Below, piece by piece: positions 9,557 through 18,544 of a DNA stretch of 53,064 bases (position 1 is its first letter; each line of letters opens with the position of its first letter). This DNA comes from Planctomycetota bacterium (GTDB lineage: Bacteria > Planctomycetota > UBA8742 > UBA2392). The notes beneath the pieces were generated by a model. It was not told the origin of the DNA. It did not search any database and saw only the letters and a list, made by a program, of their open reading frames with translations. A program made the translations under genes and the position numbers. The stretch lies in NCBI GenBank assembly GCA_025993795.1, contig JAMQHL010000002.1, positions 1-53,064 of the forward strand, read 5' to 3'.

Positions 9557-12500
9557 GTTGCAATAACGGCGGCGGTAGCTGTATCACTGCTGGCCGCCGG
9601 GGCCAAGACGCCACGGGTGCAACGCCGCACGTCGGTCGGCGCCCCGCGATCGCACGCAGCGCCAGCAGCAGTGCCGCCAGCAGCATTGCCGTCGTGACGC
9701 AAAAGCCTGGCGTTGTGTTTGCCGAGCAACCGCCGTCGTCGCCAGCGGAGTTGCTGCCGCCGCCGCCGCCGCTACCGGACGGAACAACGTCAAACGCCGC
9801 CGAAGTACCGGGCGCCAAGCCCGGCGCCGTAAACTCCAATGCATAGGCGGTACCGGGAAGGTCAATGGCCAGCCCGGCAAACACGACGAAGCCATTCGTC
9901 GCGGTAGCCATCGTTGCGCCCGACAGGACAGCACCGGGCGCCCCCGACAGCGGGGAAATCGACGCCGTCACTTGCGTGGTGTTGTCGCTTGTCAGTGTGT
10001 TGCCGAACGCGTCCCGCACCGCCACTTGCGGCTGCCCGGTAAAGGGCTGGCCTTCAGTCGCCCCGGTGGGCTGCACAACTATCGCCAGTGCCGACGGCGT
10101 TCCAGCCGAAACCGCGAACGGTGCGCTCGTAACAGTCCCAAAACCGCTGGCCGAGAACTCAAGCCGGTAGCCCGACGCGGCAATATCGATCTGCAGGTCA
10201 ACAAAGCTGACCACACCAGAGCTCGCGGTGCGCGTTAGCGTACCAATCAGCACAGCACCAACGCCGCCGGTTCCGGCAACGATCGTCGCCGCAACCTGCG
10301 TGCTGTTGTCTGCGGTGTCCAGCGATCCGCCCGCGTCAAGCACTTCAATCACAGGCTGGGCGGATAGAAGAGCGCCCGCGGTGCCGCTGCCCGGCTGCGC
10401 CGCGATTGAAAGAGACCCCGGGGGCAATGCGAGCACATCGAACATCGGCGAAAGTACCGGCACGAGCGCCCCCGAAGTGAACTCAAGCTGATATGCAGCT
10501 CCGGCCAGGTCGATCGAAAGGCCGCCGAAGCTTGCGACACCCATCGCGACCGTGGCTTGCGGCGTTCCCGACAGTACGGCGCCGGCCGTGCCGGTGCCTG
10601 TGGCGATGGCGACGTTGATCTGGGTGCTGTTGTCATGGCTTCGCAGGTTGCCGAACGCGTCCCTGATCTCAACTTCTGGTTGCGCAGTGAACGGCACCAT
10701 GGCGGTCGAAACTCCCGGAAACGCAATCACGACCAAGCTCGCCGCGGCACCGGCTCCGACATCAAATGGCTGCGACACCGCGGCCGTCAGCGTGCCTGAC
10801 GTGAACGTCAACATGTAGCCGACGCCAGCAAGGTCAATGCGCAGGTTCGTGAAGGTCGCCGCGCCCGCAACTACGTTCATAGTCAGCGTGCCAAGCAGTA
10901 CCGCGCCGCCGGGGCCGTTCGTGATTGCCGCCGTTACCGTGCCGACATAATTGATGTCAATCTGGTTGTTCGAGTCGCGGACTTCGACGACGGGCTGGCC
11001 AGTGAGCGCAGCGCCCGATGTGGCACCGAAGGGCTGCGCGACGAACACGACCTGGACCGCCGGGGAAGTGACGAACACGTTCATCGACACGGGCTGGCCC
11101 TGGTTTCCGTCGCCGTCGTCCATTCGGAATTCGACGGTGCGTGTGAGCAACGAGGGGGCGATTGCGACGTTGTGGAAGCGTATCGCCCGTAACAATGCGC
11201 GCACCTCAACGTCCGTTGCGGCTGCATTGAAATCAACCTGCAGAAGGGTTGTGCCCACGCCGCCGGAGAAAGTTCCGATCAGTGTACCGCCGTACGTCAC
11301 GTCGCTGCCGCTGATACCAATCTGCCCCGCGCCAACGCCCTGGTTCTGGATGGTGATGCGGTCGTCTGCCGTGGCGTTGGACGTGATCTCAACCCTCAGC
11401 CAGCCGGTGTCGAAGTCGGCCGAGTCAACATCCCACACGTCGGCCAATGCATCCAGTACGACGGGGCCGACGTTGTGGTCATAGTTCGCGGACGCCACAG
11501 ACAGTGTGACGTGCGGCGAAAAGTCCAGGTTCACGTGCCATAATTCCGTGCCGGCCTGCGGATCGAATGCCCAGTACAGAAGACTTGAACCGAGCGCTCC
11601 ACCGTACTCGGGCGAACTCCATGTGGTGCCCGGCGCAAGATCGGCCAGTAGCCGGGTTCCCGCCTGGGTACCGACTGTGATCCAGAGTTCCTCGCCGTAC
11701 GCGGGCGAAGTTGCCGCGAAACACACGCGGTTTCCCACCACGCCCAGGGCTGTCGACTGGAGGCCGCTGCCGGCGCCAGGCCACGCATCCGCAAGCATGT
11801 AAGTTCCGGCGGCCGTGCCATCACTGACCCACAACTCGAGTCCCGCGCCCGTCGCCGACGCGGGGAAGTACCAGGAGTTACCCACCACGGCTGTCAGCTT
11901 GGTGCTTGAGTACGTCGACCCGCCCGTACCAAGCGAGACAATCATCGAAGTGCCCGCTTGCGTTCCGTCGCTTTGCCATACTGCGACATTGCCGGCGGTG
12001 TGCGTCAGGAACCGTACGCTGTTCCCGACCGGTGTGACGAGGCTGACCTGCTGGCTCAGCAGCAGGCTGGTTCCCGCGACCGTACCGTCGGTGCTCCAAA
12101 ACTCGTTTGTTCCCTGGTTGACGACCCTGAAGAACACGTACCCGTTGGCGACGGCAAACTCAGAATAGCTCGGAGTACCCGTGATCGAGGTCAGGCGCAG
12201 CGTGCCCGCGGTCGTTCCGTCTGAAACCCACGCCTGTCGTCCATTTGTCCCGTCGTCGGCCAGGAACACAACCTTGTTGCCCACCACTTGAGGGTTGTTG
12301 GGCCCGGAACTACCGCTTGGGTTAATGTCGAGCGGCGAGACCGTGCCGGCCGTTGTTCCATCCGAAACCCAGAGTTCGACCCCCGTGGGGCCATTGCCAG
12401 ATAGAAACACCAAACCCGGTGTAGCGACCATCCACGCGATGCTGGAGGGACTGGTTCCGCCGATTTGCTGAGTGTTTGCGCTCGTGCCATCGGTGCGCCA

Positions 12501-14480
12501 CAGCCGAACGTCGCCACTGAAGTAGAGGTAGCCCCCCATCTCCGCCGAATAGCTCCCCAGCAAGGGCGACACATTCCCGACCATCGTGGTTCCGGCTGCG
12601 GTTCCGTCCGACTTGAACAGGCGCGCGCCCGATCCGCTGTCTCCCCTGAAGTAGAATTCACCGCCGTACACAGTCGGGTCGAAGCTGGTGCTGAAACCGG
12701 TGCCGGTAGGATGCAGGTTCACGACCATCTGTGTCCCGGCTGGCGTGCCGTCGGTGCGCCAAAGTTCGTACCCGTCGGTGCCGTTCGTCGCGCGGAAGAG
12801 CGCGTATCCGCCGATCTCGTAAGTGGGCGTTGGCGCGCTGTCGGCGGTCGAAGTAATGATTGGAGCCTTTTGCGTACCCGCGACCGTGCCGTCGCTGATC
12901 CACAGGGTGGACACGCCCGAAACGGTCACGACATCCACGAAGTTGCCGCCAAAGGTCCGGAACGGCACCGGGTCTATGGACGTCCAGGTGCCGCCGGAGC
13001 CGGGCGTGAAGTTACCCAGCAGCGCAGGCGCACCACCGCCCGTTCCCCACAGCTCGCGTCCGTTCGTTGAGTCGAACGCCGCAAAGAACATGTTGTCCCC
13101 GGCCGCCGCCACTTTCTCCGGCGAACTGCCGCATGTTCCCAGGAACTGCGTGCCGCCCAGCGTGCCATTCGAACGGTAGATGCCTGTGTTGCCCGCGGAC
13201 GTGCCGTAGAAGAACAGGTACGTCCCGGAGCTGATGATCACGTTGAAAGTCGTGCTGGCGCTGCCTGCCGAGAGATTCAACGCCAAGGCTGTGCCGGCGC
13301 TGGTTCCGTCCGTGCGCCAAAGTTCCCTGCCATTCGTGCCGTCATCCGCGGAGAAGTAAAACTCGGTTCCGTGGGCCACTACCGTCCCCGGGCTGGAGCT
13401 TGCGGCGCCGGGACGGATGTCGTGCACCATTTGGGTGGTGCCGGCTGTCCCCTGGCTTCGCCATAGCTCAGCGCCGTTCGTTCCGTCGTTCGCGCGGAAG
13501 TACAGATCGTTGCCAACCACGGACAGGGCGACCGGATCCGACGCCCCCGCGCCCGGGTTGATGTCCAGCATCACGGTCCCCGCTGGCGTGCCGTCGGAGA
13601 TCCAGAACTCCCTCCCCTGCGTGTCACTTGCTGCTGCGAAGTACAGCCGGTTGCCAGTAAAGGCATGGTAGGTCATCGAGATGCTGGTGGCGCCGGCGTG
13701 CGTGTCGGCAAGCATGACTGTGCCGGCTGTTGTTCCGTCAGTCACCCACAATTCGGTGCCGTTGACCCCGTCGTTGGCCGAGAAGATGAGTCGGCCGTTC
13801 ACCTCGCCCAGCACGCTCACGCTGCTGGCAGTGGCACCCGTTCGGATGTCCCGCAACATGAAGGTGCCGGCGCTGGTGCCGTCGGAGATCCAGGGCTCGG
13901 CGCCGGTCGTCGACGTGCTGAACACGAAGAAGAGGCTGTTGCCCAACGGCGTAACCGACTGCAGCGAAGAATTTGGCGTGCCTGGGTTAAGGTCAGCAAC
14001 AAGCGATGTTCCGGCGGATGTACCGTCCGAAACCCATAACTCGAACCCGGTGGCAGCGGTAGATGCGTGAAAGAACAGGCGGTTGCCCGCGGGCCAGATG
14101 TCCATGATACTGCCTATGCCGTGCACACCGAATGACGTGACAGGCGTTGAGCCCCCGGTCAGCCCGTTCGACATCCATAGCTGAGTCAGGGCGCCGTAAT
14201 CGTGTCCACTAAAGTATAGTGCGCCGGACCACACGCACAGGTTGTCTGTGGTGACCGTATCATCGACAAGCGCCGTGCCGGCCACCGTCCCGTTCGTGGC
14301 CCACAAATCGTAACTGCCCCTGAAGTAGAGCTGGCCGTTGAACTCAACGAAGAAGTCCGGGTCGGGGTTTCGCGTACCCGGTCCCGGGTTCAGGTCACCA
14401 AGCAACGTTGCCTGAGCCGAAGCCACTCCCCCAACGAGGGCAAGCAGCACGAGTAGCGCGCTCTTGATGGCGTTTCGCAT
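9471..14480 (-). CDS. Giant secreted ELWxxDGT-repeat protein with Ig-like domains
   Basis: The 1669-residue protein has a signal peptide (MRNAIKSALLVLLALVGGVA, cut after AQA). Residues about 27-1010 hold some twenty copies of a 45-50 residue repeat around ELWVSDGTTAGTVML, the ELWxxDGT repeat (TIGR04534), likely beta-propeller blades. About 1010-1140 is a cadherin-like segment ending RMDDGDGNQG. Four Ig-like units of about 105 residues follow, each with a Q-P-x-V-E-V-R-D core (QPVVEVRDSNNQ, QPEVEIRDAFGN, QPVIEVLDAGGS, QPQVAVRDAFGN). The end has a Gly-rich stretch, Cys1585, Cys1594, a hydrophobic segment (1595-1608) and GRR. Unusually, 54 more residues follow the Arg pair, the last of them coded antisense to the neighbouring gene. 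This may be a lost stop or a frameshift. It is probably a cell-surface or adhesive protein; no enzyme motif is seen. Confidence 0.85.
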   Translation of the reverse strand: MRNAIKSALLVLLALVGGVASAQATLLGDLNPGPGTRNPDPDFFVEFNGQLYFRGSYDLWATNGTVAGTALVDDTVTTDNLCVWSGALYFSGHDYGALTQLWMSNGLTGGSTPVTSFGVHGIGSIMDIWPAGNRLFFHASTAATGFELWVSDGTSAGTSLVADLNPGTPNSSLQSVTPLGNSLFFVFSTSTTGAEPWISDGTSAGTFMLRDIRTGATASSVSVLGEVNGRLIFSANDGVNGTELWVTDGTTAGTVMLADTHAGATSISMTYHAFTGNRLYFAAASDTQGREFWISDGTPAGTVMLDINPGAGASDPVALSVVGNDLYFRANDGTNGAELWRSQGTAGTTQMVHDIRPGAASSSPGTVVAHGTEFYFSADDGTNGRELWRTDGTSAGTALALNLSAGSASTTFNVIISSGTYLFFYGTSAGNTGIYRSNGTLGGTQFLGTCGSSPEKVAAAGDNMFFAAFDSTNGRELWGTGGGAPALLGNFTPGSGGTWTSIDPVPFRTFGGNFVDVVTVSGVSTLWISDGTVAGTQKAPIITSTADSAPTPTYEIGGYALFRATNGTDGYELWRTDGTPAGTQMVVNLHPTGTGFSTSFDPTVYGGEFYFRGDSGSGARLFKSDGTAAGTTMVGNVSPLLGSYSAEMGGYLYFSGDVRLWRTDGTSANTQQIGGTSPSSIAWMVATPGLVFLSGNGPTGVELWVSDGTTAGTVSPLDINPSGSSGPNNPQVVGNKVVFLADDGTNGRQAWVSDGTTAGTLRLTSITGTPSYSEFAVANGYVFFRVVNQGTNEFWSTDGTVAGTSLLLSQQVSLVTPVGNSVRFLTHTAGNVAVWQSDGTQAGTSMIVSLGTGGSTYSSTKLTAVVGNSWYFPASATGAGLELWVSDGTAAGTYMLADAWPGAGSGLQSTALGVVGNRVCFAATSPAYGEELWITVGTQAGTRLLADLAPGTTWSSPEYGGALGSSLLYWAFDPQAGTELWHVNLDFSPHVTLSVASANYDHNVGPVVLDALADVWDVDSADFDTGWLRVEITSNATADDRITIQNQGVGAGQIGISGSDVTYGGTLIGTFSGGVGTTLLQVDFNAAATDVEVRALLRAIRFHNVAIAPSLLTRTVEFRMDDGDGNQGQPVSMNVFVTSPAVQVVFVAQPFGATSGAALTGQPVVEVRDSNNQIDINYVGTVTAAITNGPGGAVLLGTLTMNVVAGAATFTNLRIDLAGVGYMLTFTSGTLTAAVSQPFDVGAGAAASLVVIAFPGVSTAMVPFTAQPEVEIRDAFGNLRSHDNSTQINVAIATGTGTAGAVLSGTPQATVAMGVASFGGLSIDLAGAAYQLEFTSGALVPVLSPMFDVLALPPGSLSIAAQPGSGTAGALLSAQPVIEVLDAGGSLDTADNSTQVAATIVAGTGGVGAVLIGTLTRTASSGVVSFVDLQIDIAASGYRLEFSASGFGTVTSAPFAVSAGTPSALAIVVQPTGATEGQPFTGQPQVAVRDAFGNTLTSDNTTQVTASISPLSGAPGAVLSGATMATATNGFVVFAGLAIDLPGTAYALEFTAPGLAPGTSAAFDVVPSGSGGGGGSNSAGDDGGCSANTTPGFCVTTAMLLAALLLALRAIAGRRPTCGVAPVASWPRRPAVIQLPPPLLQPKQHSFGVSSTGPLLLLPATRKAGPLQA

Positions 14481-14777
14481 GGTCAGTTTTCACGGCTGAT
14501 AAGAAAAATCGTACACCGGTACTGAGACTAGTCCCAGTGAAACCGTGCATTTTTCTGCGTAACTCGAGTCTTCAGACGCAGTGCGCTTACAGCACCCGCT
14601 TGCGCCGGCCCAAGCCATGATTGGTTTGTTGGGCGAAGTGCGCGCCGGGCATGTGTCGGCAGCCCGGCTGGACTTCACGTCCCCTTGCCGAAGGTCTGCT
14701 AGAGCCTAGACTTCGTCACGAAGTAGTTTGCCATGGTTCTGCCCGTCGTATGAGTTGTGAAGCGTCCCGCGAGCCGG
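14481..14777. other. Intergenic spacer with three dyads; no gene supported
   Basis: This 297-bp spacer lies between the ELWxxDGT gene start and the aldolase stop. It holds an 18-bp imperfect palindrome at 14521-14538 (ACTGAGACTAGTCCCAGT, two mismatches) about 41 bp before the ELWxxDGT start, which could be an operator. A 7-bp inverted repeat (GCCGGGC 14644-14650, GCCCGGC 14662-14668) and a 15-bp palindrome at 14710-14724 complete the set. The small open frames here have no coding character that I can see. Confidence 0.5.
14710..14724 (-). terminator. Palindromic hairpin after the aldolase gene
   Basis: ACTTCGT, C, ACGAAGT is a perfect dyad 53 bp past the aldolase stop in the direction of transcription. 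As RNA it gives a 5-bp stem with a 5-nt loop. There is no U tract, so its role as a terminator is uncertain. Confidence 0.3.
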
Positions 14778-15704
14778 CTAGGCCTTGCCGGCGCTGCCTA
14801 GCAGTTTCATCTTTTGCTTGATCAGTTCCTTTACTGCGTCGCGGGCCGGGCCGAGGAACTTGCGGGGATCGAACTCGCCGGGCTTGTCGTGCATGAGCTT
14901 GCGCAACACGGCTGTCCACTTGAGGCGCAGGTCGGTGTCGATGTTCACCTTGTTGATGCCGTTCTTGATGGCGTGTGCGTAGCTTTCGGCGTCGAGGCCC
15001 TTGGCGCCTTCGATTTTGCCGCCGTACTGGTTGATCATTTTGACGCTGTCGGCGTCCACGCTGGATGCTCCGTGCAGCACCAGCGGAATCCTGAGCTTGT
15101 CCTTGATGACCTTGATGCGGTCAAAGTCGATCTTGTTCTCGCCCTTGAACTTGTATGCGCCGTGGCTGGTGCCCACCGCCACCGCGAGCGCGTCACAGCC
15201 GGATTCGGCGTGAAAGCGCACGGCTTCGGCGGGGTCGGTCAGGCGCGCGTCGCGCTCGTCGACGTTGACGTCGTCCTCGATGCCGCCCAGTCGGCCAAGC
15301 TCGGCCTCTACGGTGATGCCGCCGTGCGAGTGCGCGTATTCGACGGCCTGTCTGGTGAGCGCAATGTTCTCTTGCAGTGGATGATGCGAGCCATCAATCA
15401 TCACGCTGGTGAAGCCGGCATCGACGCACATCTTCACGTCGTCCATGTTCGCGCCATGGTCAAGGTGCAAGGCAACCGGCGCCTTGATCTGGTCTGCCAT
15501 CGTGCGTGTCATCGACACAAGGTTCTTGATGCCGCCGTACTTGATCGCACCCGTGGACAGCGCCACGATCACGGGCGACTTCATCTCCTCGGCGGCATCG
15601 AGCGCCGACTGCAGGAACTCAAGGTTGGAAAAGTTGAACTGGCCGATCGCGTAGTACTCGCGGTTGGCTTTCTCGTACATCTTGCCAAGGATTTCGAGCG
15701 GCAT
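14778..15704 (-). CDS. fba: Class II fructose-bisphosphate aldolase
   Basis: The 308-residue enzyme interconverts fructose 1,6-bisphosphate with dihydroxyacetone phosphate and glyceraldehyde 3-phosphate in glycolysis and gluconeogenesis. It is a zinc-dependent TIM barrel. The catalytic Asp82 and zinc ligand His83 are in LHLDHG; other zinc ligands are His181 (GTSHG) and His211 (LHGASS). The phosphate-binding loop GASS and the NKVNIDTDLR segment (251-260) are present. The length is normal for the family. The ATG at 15704 has a GGAG ribosome binding site 6 nt upstream (15711-15714 on the plus strand). Tagatose-bisphosphate aldolase is a close relative and cannot be fully excluded. PEP carboxykinase lies two genes upstream on the same strand, so the local theme is gluconeogenic carbon flow. 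Confidence 0.93.
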   Translation of the reverse strand: MPLEILGKMYEKANREYYAIGQFNFSNLEFLQSALDAAEEMKSPVIVALSTGAIKYGGIKNLVSMTRTMADQIKAPVALHLDHGANMDDVKMCVDAGFTSVMIDGSHHPLQENIALTRQAVEYAHSHGGITVEAELGRLGGIEDDVNVDERDARLTDPAEAVRFHAESGCDALAVAVGTSHGAYKFKGENKIDFDRIKVIKDKLRIPLVLHGASSVDADSVKMINQYGGKIEGAKGLDAESYAHAIKNGINKVNIDTDLRLKWTAVLRKLMHDKPGEFDPRKFLGPARDAVKELIKQKMKLLGSAGKA

Positions 15705-15735
15705 GGTGGTCTCCGGTTTCGCGGCCAGTGTTTAA

Positions 15736-15765
15736 CCACGAAGGGCCGTGAAGGGCACGAAGAAA
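15736..15765. repeat. Three tandem copies of a 10-bp ACGAAGGG-type unit
   Basis: CCACGAAGGG (15736-15745), CCGTGAAGGG (15746-15755) and CACGAAGAAA (15756-15765) lie end to end between the oligoribonuclease stop and the aldolase start. Short runs of this kind are frequent between genes in several planctomycete and verrucomicrobial genomes (general knowledge, not checked here). Confidence 0.5.
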
Positions 15766-15772
15766 ACTGCGG

Positions 15773-16312
15773 CTAGGGTCGCATTGCCGTTTCGCGGTAG
15801 TACTTCAGTTCGGCAATGCTGTCGCGGATGTCGGCCAGTGCAGTGTGGTCTTTGCCCGGCTTCTCGAACTTCGGTGTGGCCGGGTACCACGCGCGGGTGA
15901 GCACTTTCAGTGCGCTGACGTCCACTTGCCGATAGTGCAGGTATCCCTCAAGGGCGGGCATGTACCTGACGAGAAACCGCCGGTCCTGGTGAATGCTGTT
16001 GCCGGCCAACACGCCCTCGCAGGGTTTGCAGTGTTTGGCCACCATCGCCAGCGTTTCAGCCTCGGCCTGTTTCAGTTCGGTGCGGCTTGCGCGCACGCGG
16101 TTGATCAAGCCGTTTTGCGTGTGCATGTCGCGCACCAGGGGGCTCATGCGTTCCAGCGCCTCTTCGGGTTGAAAAATGACAGCGTGGTACTCGGCGACGG
16201 GCGAAAGGTCCGCGCCGGTGATGATGCACGCGATTTCCAGAATGACATCGCTGTCCGGGTTCAGCCCGGTCATCTCAAGGTCGATCCAGACAAGTTTGAG
16301 TTCTGCTTCCAT
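15773..16312 (-). CDS. orn: Oligoribonuclease
   Basis: This 179-residue DEDDh 3'-to-5' exonuclease degrades the 2-5 nt RNA left by other RNases and the linear products of cyclic-di-GMP breakdown. The motifs are complete: WIDLEMTGL with Asp11 and Glu13 (Exo I), NSIHQDRRFL with Asp110 (Exo II) and KDHTALADIRDSI with His156 and Asp161 (Exo III). The length is that of E. coli Orn. In many proteobacteria orn is single and essential. The ATG at 16312 directly precedes the conserved strand, and no upstream start gives a better fit. No clear Shine-Dalgarno sequence is seen, because the leader is made of the repeat at 16315-16405. It may be co-transcribed with the aldolase gene 68 bp downstream. Confidence 0.95.
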   Translation of the reverse strand: MEAELKLVWIDLEMTGLNPDSDVILEIACIITGADLSPVAEYHAVIFQPEEALERMSPLVRDMHTQNGLINRVRASRTELKQAEAETLAMVAKHCKPCEGVLAGNSIHQDRRFLVRYMPALEGYLHYRQVDVSALKVLTRAWYPATPKFEKPGKDHTALADIRDSIAELKYYRETAMRP

Positions 16313-16314
16313 TC

Positions 16315-16405
16315 GTTCTGGGTTCCGGGTTCAGCGTTCCGAGTTCAGCAGGATGGCGCGGGTGAGCGGGCTTCAACTCAGAACTTAGAACTCGGAACGC
16401 AGAAC
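16315..16405. repeat. REP-like inverted repeat of GTTCYGRGTTC units
   Basis: The left arm (16315-16346) is built from GTTCTGGGTTCCGGGTTC-like units and the right arm (16375-16405) is close to its reverse complement. The two arms flank a 28-bp GC-rich centre. As RNA or single-stranded DNA this would fold into a long imperfect hairpin. It fills the whole space between pckA and orn. It resembles a repetitive extragenic palindrome; copy number elsewhere cannot be seen. Confidence 0.6.
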
Positions 16406-16410
16406 TTTCT

Positions 16411-17988
16411 CTATCCCTTCGGGCCCGCGTTCCGCACCGCTTCGCTTACGCCGTCTTCGAATTGCTTGAAGTTGTCGCGGAACAAGCCCGCCAGGTGCCT
16501 GGCCTTGGCGTCGTAGGTTGCCTTGTCGGCCCAGCCCTCACGCGGGTCCATGATCTCGGTCGGCACATCCGGGCAAGCAGTGGCATACTTCAGGCCCAGC
16601 ACAGGATGGGTTCTGAACTCAACCTTTTCAAGCTTGCCCTCAAGGGCCGCATTCAGCATCGCGCGCGTGTGCTTGATCTTCATGCGCTGGCCCTCGCCGT
16701 ACCCTCCGCTGGCCCAGCCCGTGTTCAGCAGCCAGCAGTTGGCGCCGTGCCGGGTCAGCTTCTCGGCCAGCAGCGTGGCGTACACACCCGGGTGCCGCGG
16801 CATGAAGGGCGCGCCAAAGCATGAGCTGAACGTGGCGCTGGGTTCTTTCACCCCGCGCTCGGTGCCTGCGACTTTGGCTGTGTAGCCCGAGATGAAGTGG
16901 TATTGCGCCTGCTCGGGCGTCAGCTTGCTGATCGGGGGCAGCACACCAAACGCATCGCATGTAAGGAAGACGACGTTCTTCGGGTTGCCGCCGCGGCCGC
17001 TGGGTTCGTGGTTCGGGATCATCTCGATTGGGTAGCTGGCGCGGGTGTTTTCGGTCAGCTTGTTGCTGTCGAGGTCAATGGCGCGCGTGTGTTCATCAAA
17101 CACGACGTTTTCAAGCACGGTGCCGAACCGCCGGGTCGTGGCGTAAATCTCGGGCTCGGCTTCGGGGCTGAGGTTGATCACTTTGGCGTAGCAGCCGCCC
17201 TCGAAGTTGAACACGCCGGCATCGCTCCAGCCGTGTTCGTCGTCGCCGATCAACTTTCGCTTGGGGTCGGCGCTGAGCGTGGTCTTGCCCGTGCCGCTAA
17301 GCCCGAAAAACAACGCACTGTCGCCTGCGGGCCCGATGTTGGCGCTGCAATGCATCGGCAGCACGCCGCGCGCCGGCAACAGGTAGTTCATGATCGTGAA
17401 GACGCTCTTCTTCACTTCACCGGCGTACTTGGTGCCGCCGATCAGCACCACTTTCTTGCTGAAGTTGGCCAAGATGAACGCTTCGCTGTTCAAGCCGTCC
17501 GTGGCACCCTTGGCTTCAAAGTACGGCGCATGCAGCACGGTGAAGGCAGGCTTGAAGCTGGCCAGTTCGTCGCCGCTGATGCGAACGAACATGTTGCGCG
17601 CGAACAGGTTGTGCCACGCCGCTTCGCAGATGATGCGTACGGGCAGCCGAAACTCGGGGTCCGTGCCCGCGTAGCAATCCAGAACAAAGGCTTCGTCGCG
17701 CTGGTTGTAGTAGTCGAGTACCTGCTGGTGCAGTTTGTCAAAGGTCTGGGGCGTGATCGGCCGGTTCACCTTGCCCCACCATATGGTGTCGTTGGTTTCG
17801 GCGTCCTGGACCGTGAACTTGTCGTTGGGTGAGCGGCCGGTGTACTTGCCGGTGTTGACAATCAGCGCGCCGTGGTCGCTGAACGTGCCTTCGCCGCGTC
17901 GCACCGCTTCTTCAAGCAGGCGCGCAGCCGTCAGGTTGTGGTGGATGGTGGATGGCTTGGTAATGCCGTGGGGCTTGAGCAGTGTCAT
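16411..17988 (-). CDS. pckA: Phosphoenolpyruvate carboxykinase (ATP)
   Basis: The 525-residue enzyme converts oxaloacetate and ATP to phosphoenolpyruvate, ADP and CO2, the committing step of gluconeogenesis. The ATP family is shown by the P-loop GLSGTGKTT (229-237), the metal-binding GDDEHGW (near 248-254), the substrate loop NTGKYTGRSPNDKF (45-58), and ENVVFDEHTR and ENTRASYPIEMIPNH further on. The length matches the usual 520-540. I place the start at 17988 (MTLLKPHG) because AAGGA lies 6 nt before it. The frame is open further upstream, to 18183, but that extension is Arg/Pro/Cys-rich and lacks family similarity. It lies upstream of orn, separated by the inverted repeat at 16315-16405. Confidence 0.96.
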   Translation of the reverse strand: MTLLKPHGITKPSTIHHNLTAARLLEEAVRRGEGTFSDHGALIVNTGKYTGRSPNDKFTVQDAETNDTIWWGKVNRPITPQTFDKLHQQVLDYYNQRDEAFVLDCYAGTDPEFRLPVRIICEAAWHNLFARNMFVRISGDELASFKPAFTVLHAPYFEAKGATDGLNSEAFILANFSKKVVLIGGTKYAGEVKKSVFTIMNYLLPARGVLPMHCSANIGPAGDSALFFGLSGTGKTTLSADPKRKLIGDDEHGWSDAGVFNFEGGCYAKVINLSPEAEPEIYATTRRFGTVLENVVFDEHTRAIDLDSNKLTENTRASYPIEMIPNHEPSGRGGNPKNVVFLTCDAFGVLPPISKLTPEQAQYHFISGYTAKVAGTERGVKEPSATFSSCFGAPFMPRHPGVYATLLAEKLTRHGANCWLLNTGWASGGYGEGQRMKIKHTRAMLNAALEGKLEKVEFRTHPVLGLKYATACPDVPTEIMDPREGWADKATYDAKARHLAGLFRDNFKQFEDGVSEAVRNAGPKG

Positions 17989-18057
17989 GACTGTCCTTGT
18001 CTGCCACGGCCAAGCGTTGGGGCAACGGCCACCGAGCCTCCGTGGAAGCGTGCCAGT

Positions 18058-18080
18058 GTAGCGAGGGCAAAGCCTGCTAC
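18058..18080 (-). terminator. Hairpin between the ComEA-like gene and pckA
   Basis: GTAGC (18058-18062) and GCTAC (18076-18080) form a 5-bp stem with further partial pairing (AGGGC with GCCT) inside. It lies 93 bp past the ComEA-like stop. The rest of this 184-bp spacer holds only the pckA ribosome binding site. No U tract is present. Confidence 0.3.
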
Positions 18081-18172
18081 AACGCGGCGCTGAAAGATCG
18101 ACGCAAGAGCCGAAGCCTTCGAGGGTTAGGAGGCAGAAGGGGAGAGATTGTTGAATTGCCGGCCAGACGTGA

Positions 18173-18544
18173 CTACCGATCATCGGCGAAAATCAGGTAC
18201 GGCCGAAGCCTTTGCAGCGTTTCGGCAGGAACGCCGCCCGCAGCCGCTGCGAACTCTTCGAGCGTGCGGATTGGCTTGCCCTGCCTGGCGGCGATGATGC
18301 GCCCTGCCTTGCGCTCACCAATGCCGGGAAGCGCCATCAGCTCGGCGGCGTCGGCGGTGTTCACGTTCACGCGTGCCGGCGGCAGGTCGGTGTGATGCCG
18401 CGTGATTTCCTGCGGCCCGCGGCCGCCGGCGATCATCACGACGCACAACGCGACAAGCACAGCGCACAGCAAACCGAGCACCGCTACCTCAGGCCGGGTA
18501 AGCCGGTACCACGCAACCTCGGGCTCAGCTACTCTTTCGGCCAT
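18173..18544 (-). CDS. ComEA-like membrane-anchored helix-hairpin-helix DNA-binding protein
   Basis: The 123-residue protein has a short cytoplasmic N terminus, one membrane segment (about 20-40) and a C-terminal ComEA-type domain (about 59-117). That domain contains VNVNTADAAELMALPGIGER, a double helix-hairpin-helix that binds DNA without sequence preference. ComEA proteins hold incoming DNA on the outer face of the cytoplasmic membrane during natural transformation. Other proteins with this domain are not linked to competence, and no other competence gene is in the window. The ATG at 18544 is chosen because TAGACT on the minus strand lies 8 nt before it and because an upstream start would overlap ruvC by more than 100 bp. 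Its ATG overlaps the divergent ruvC ATG inside CCATGG. Confidence 0.82.
   Translation of the reverse strand: MAERVAEPEVAWYRLTRPEVAVLGLLCAVLVALCVVMIAGGRGPQEITRHHTDLPPARVNVNTADAAELMALPGIGERKAGRIIAARQGKPIRTLEEFAAAAGGVPAETLQRLRPYLIFADDR

Noticed and set aside
14490..14678. Small minus-strand frame in the intergenic region
   Set aside because: No ribosome binding site or domain; the sequence is made of dyads.
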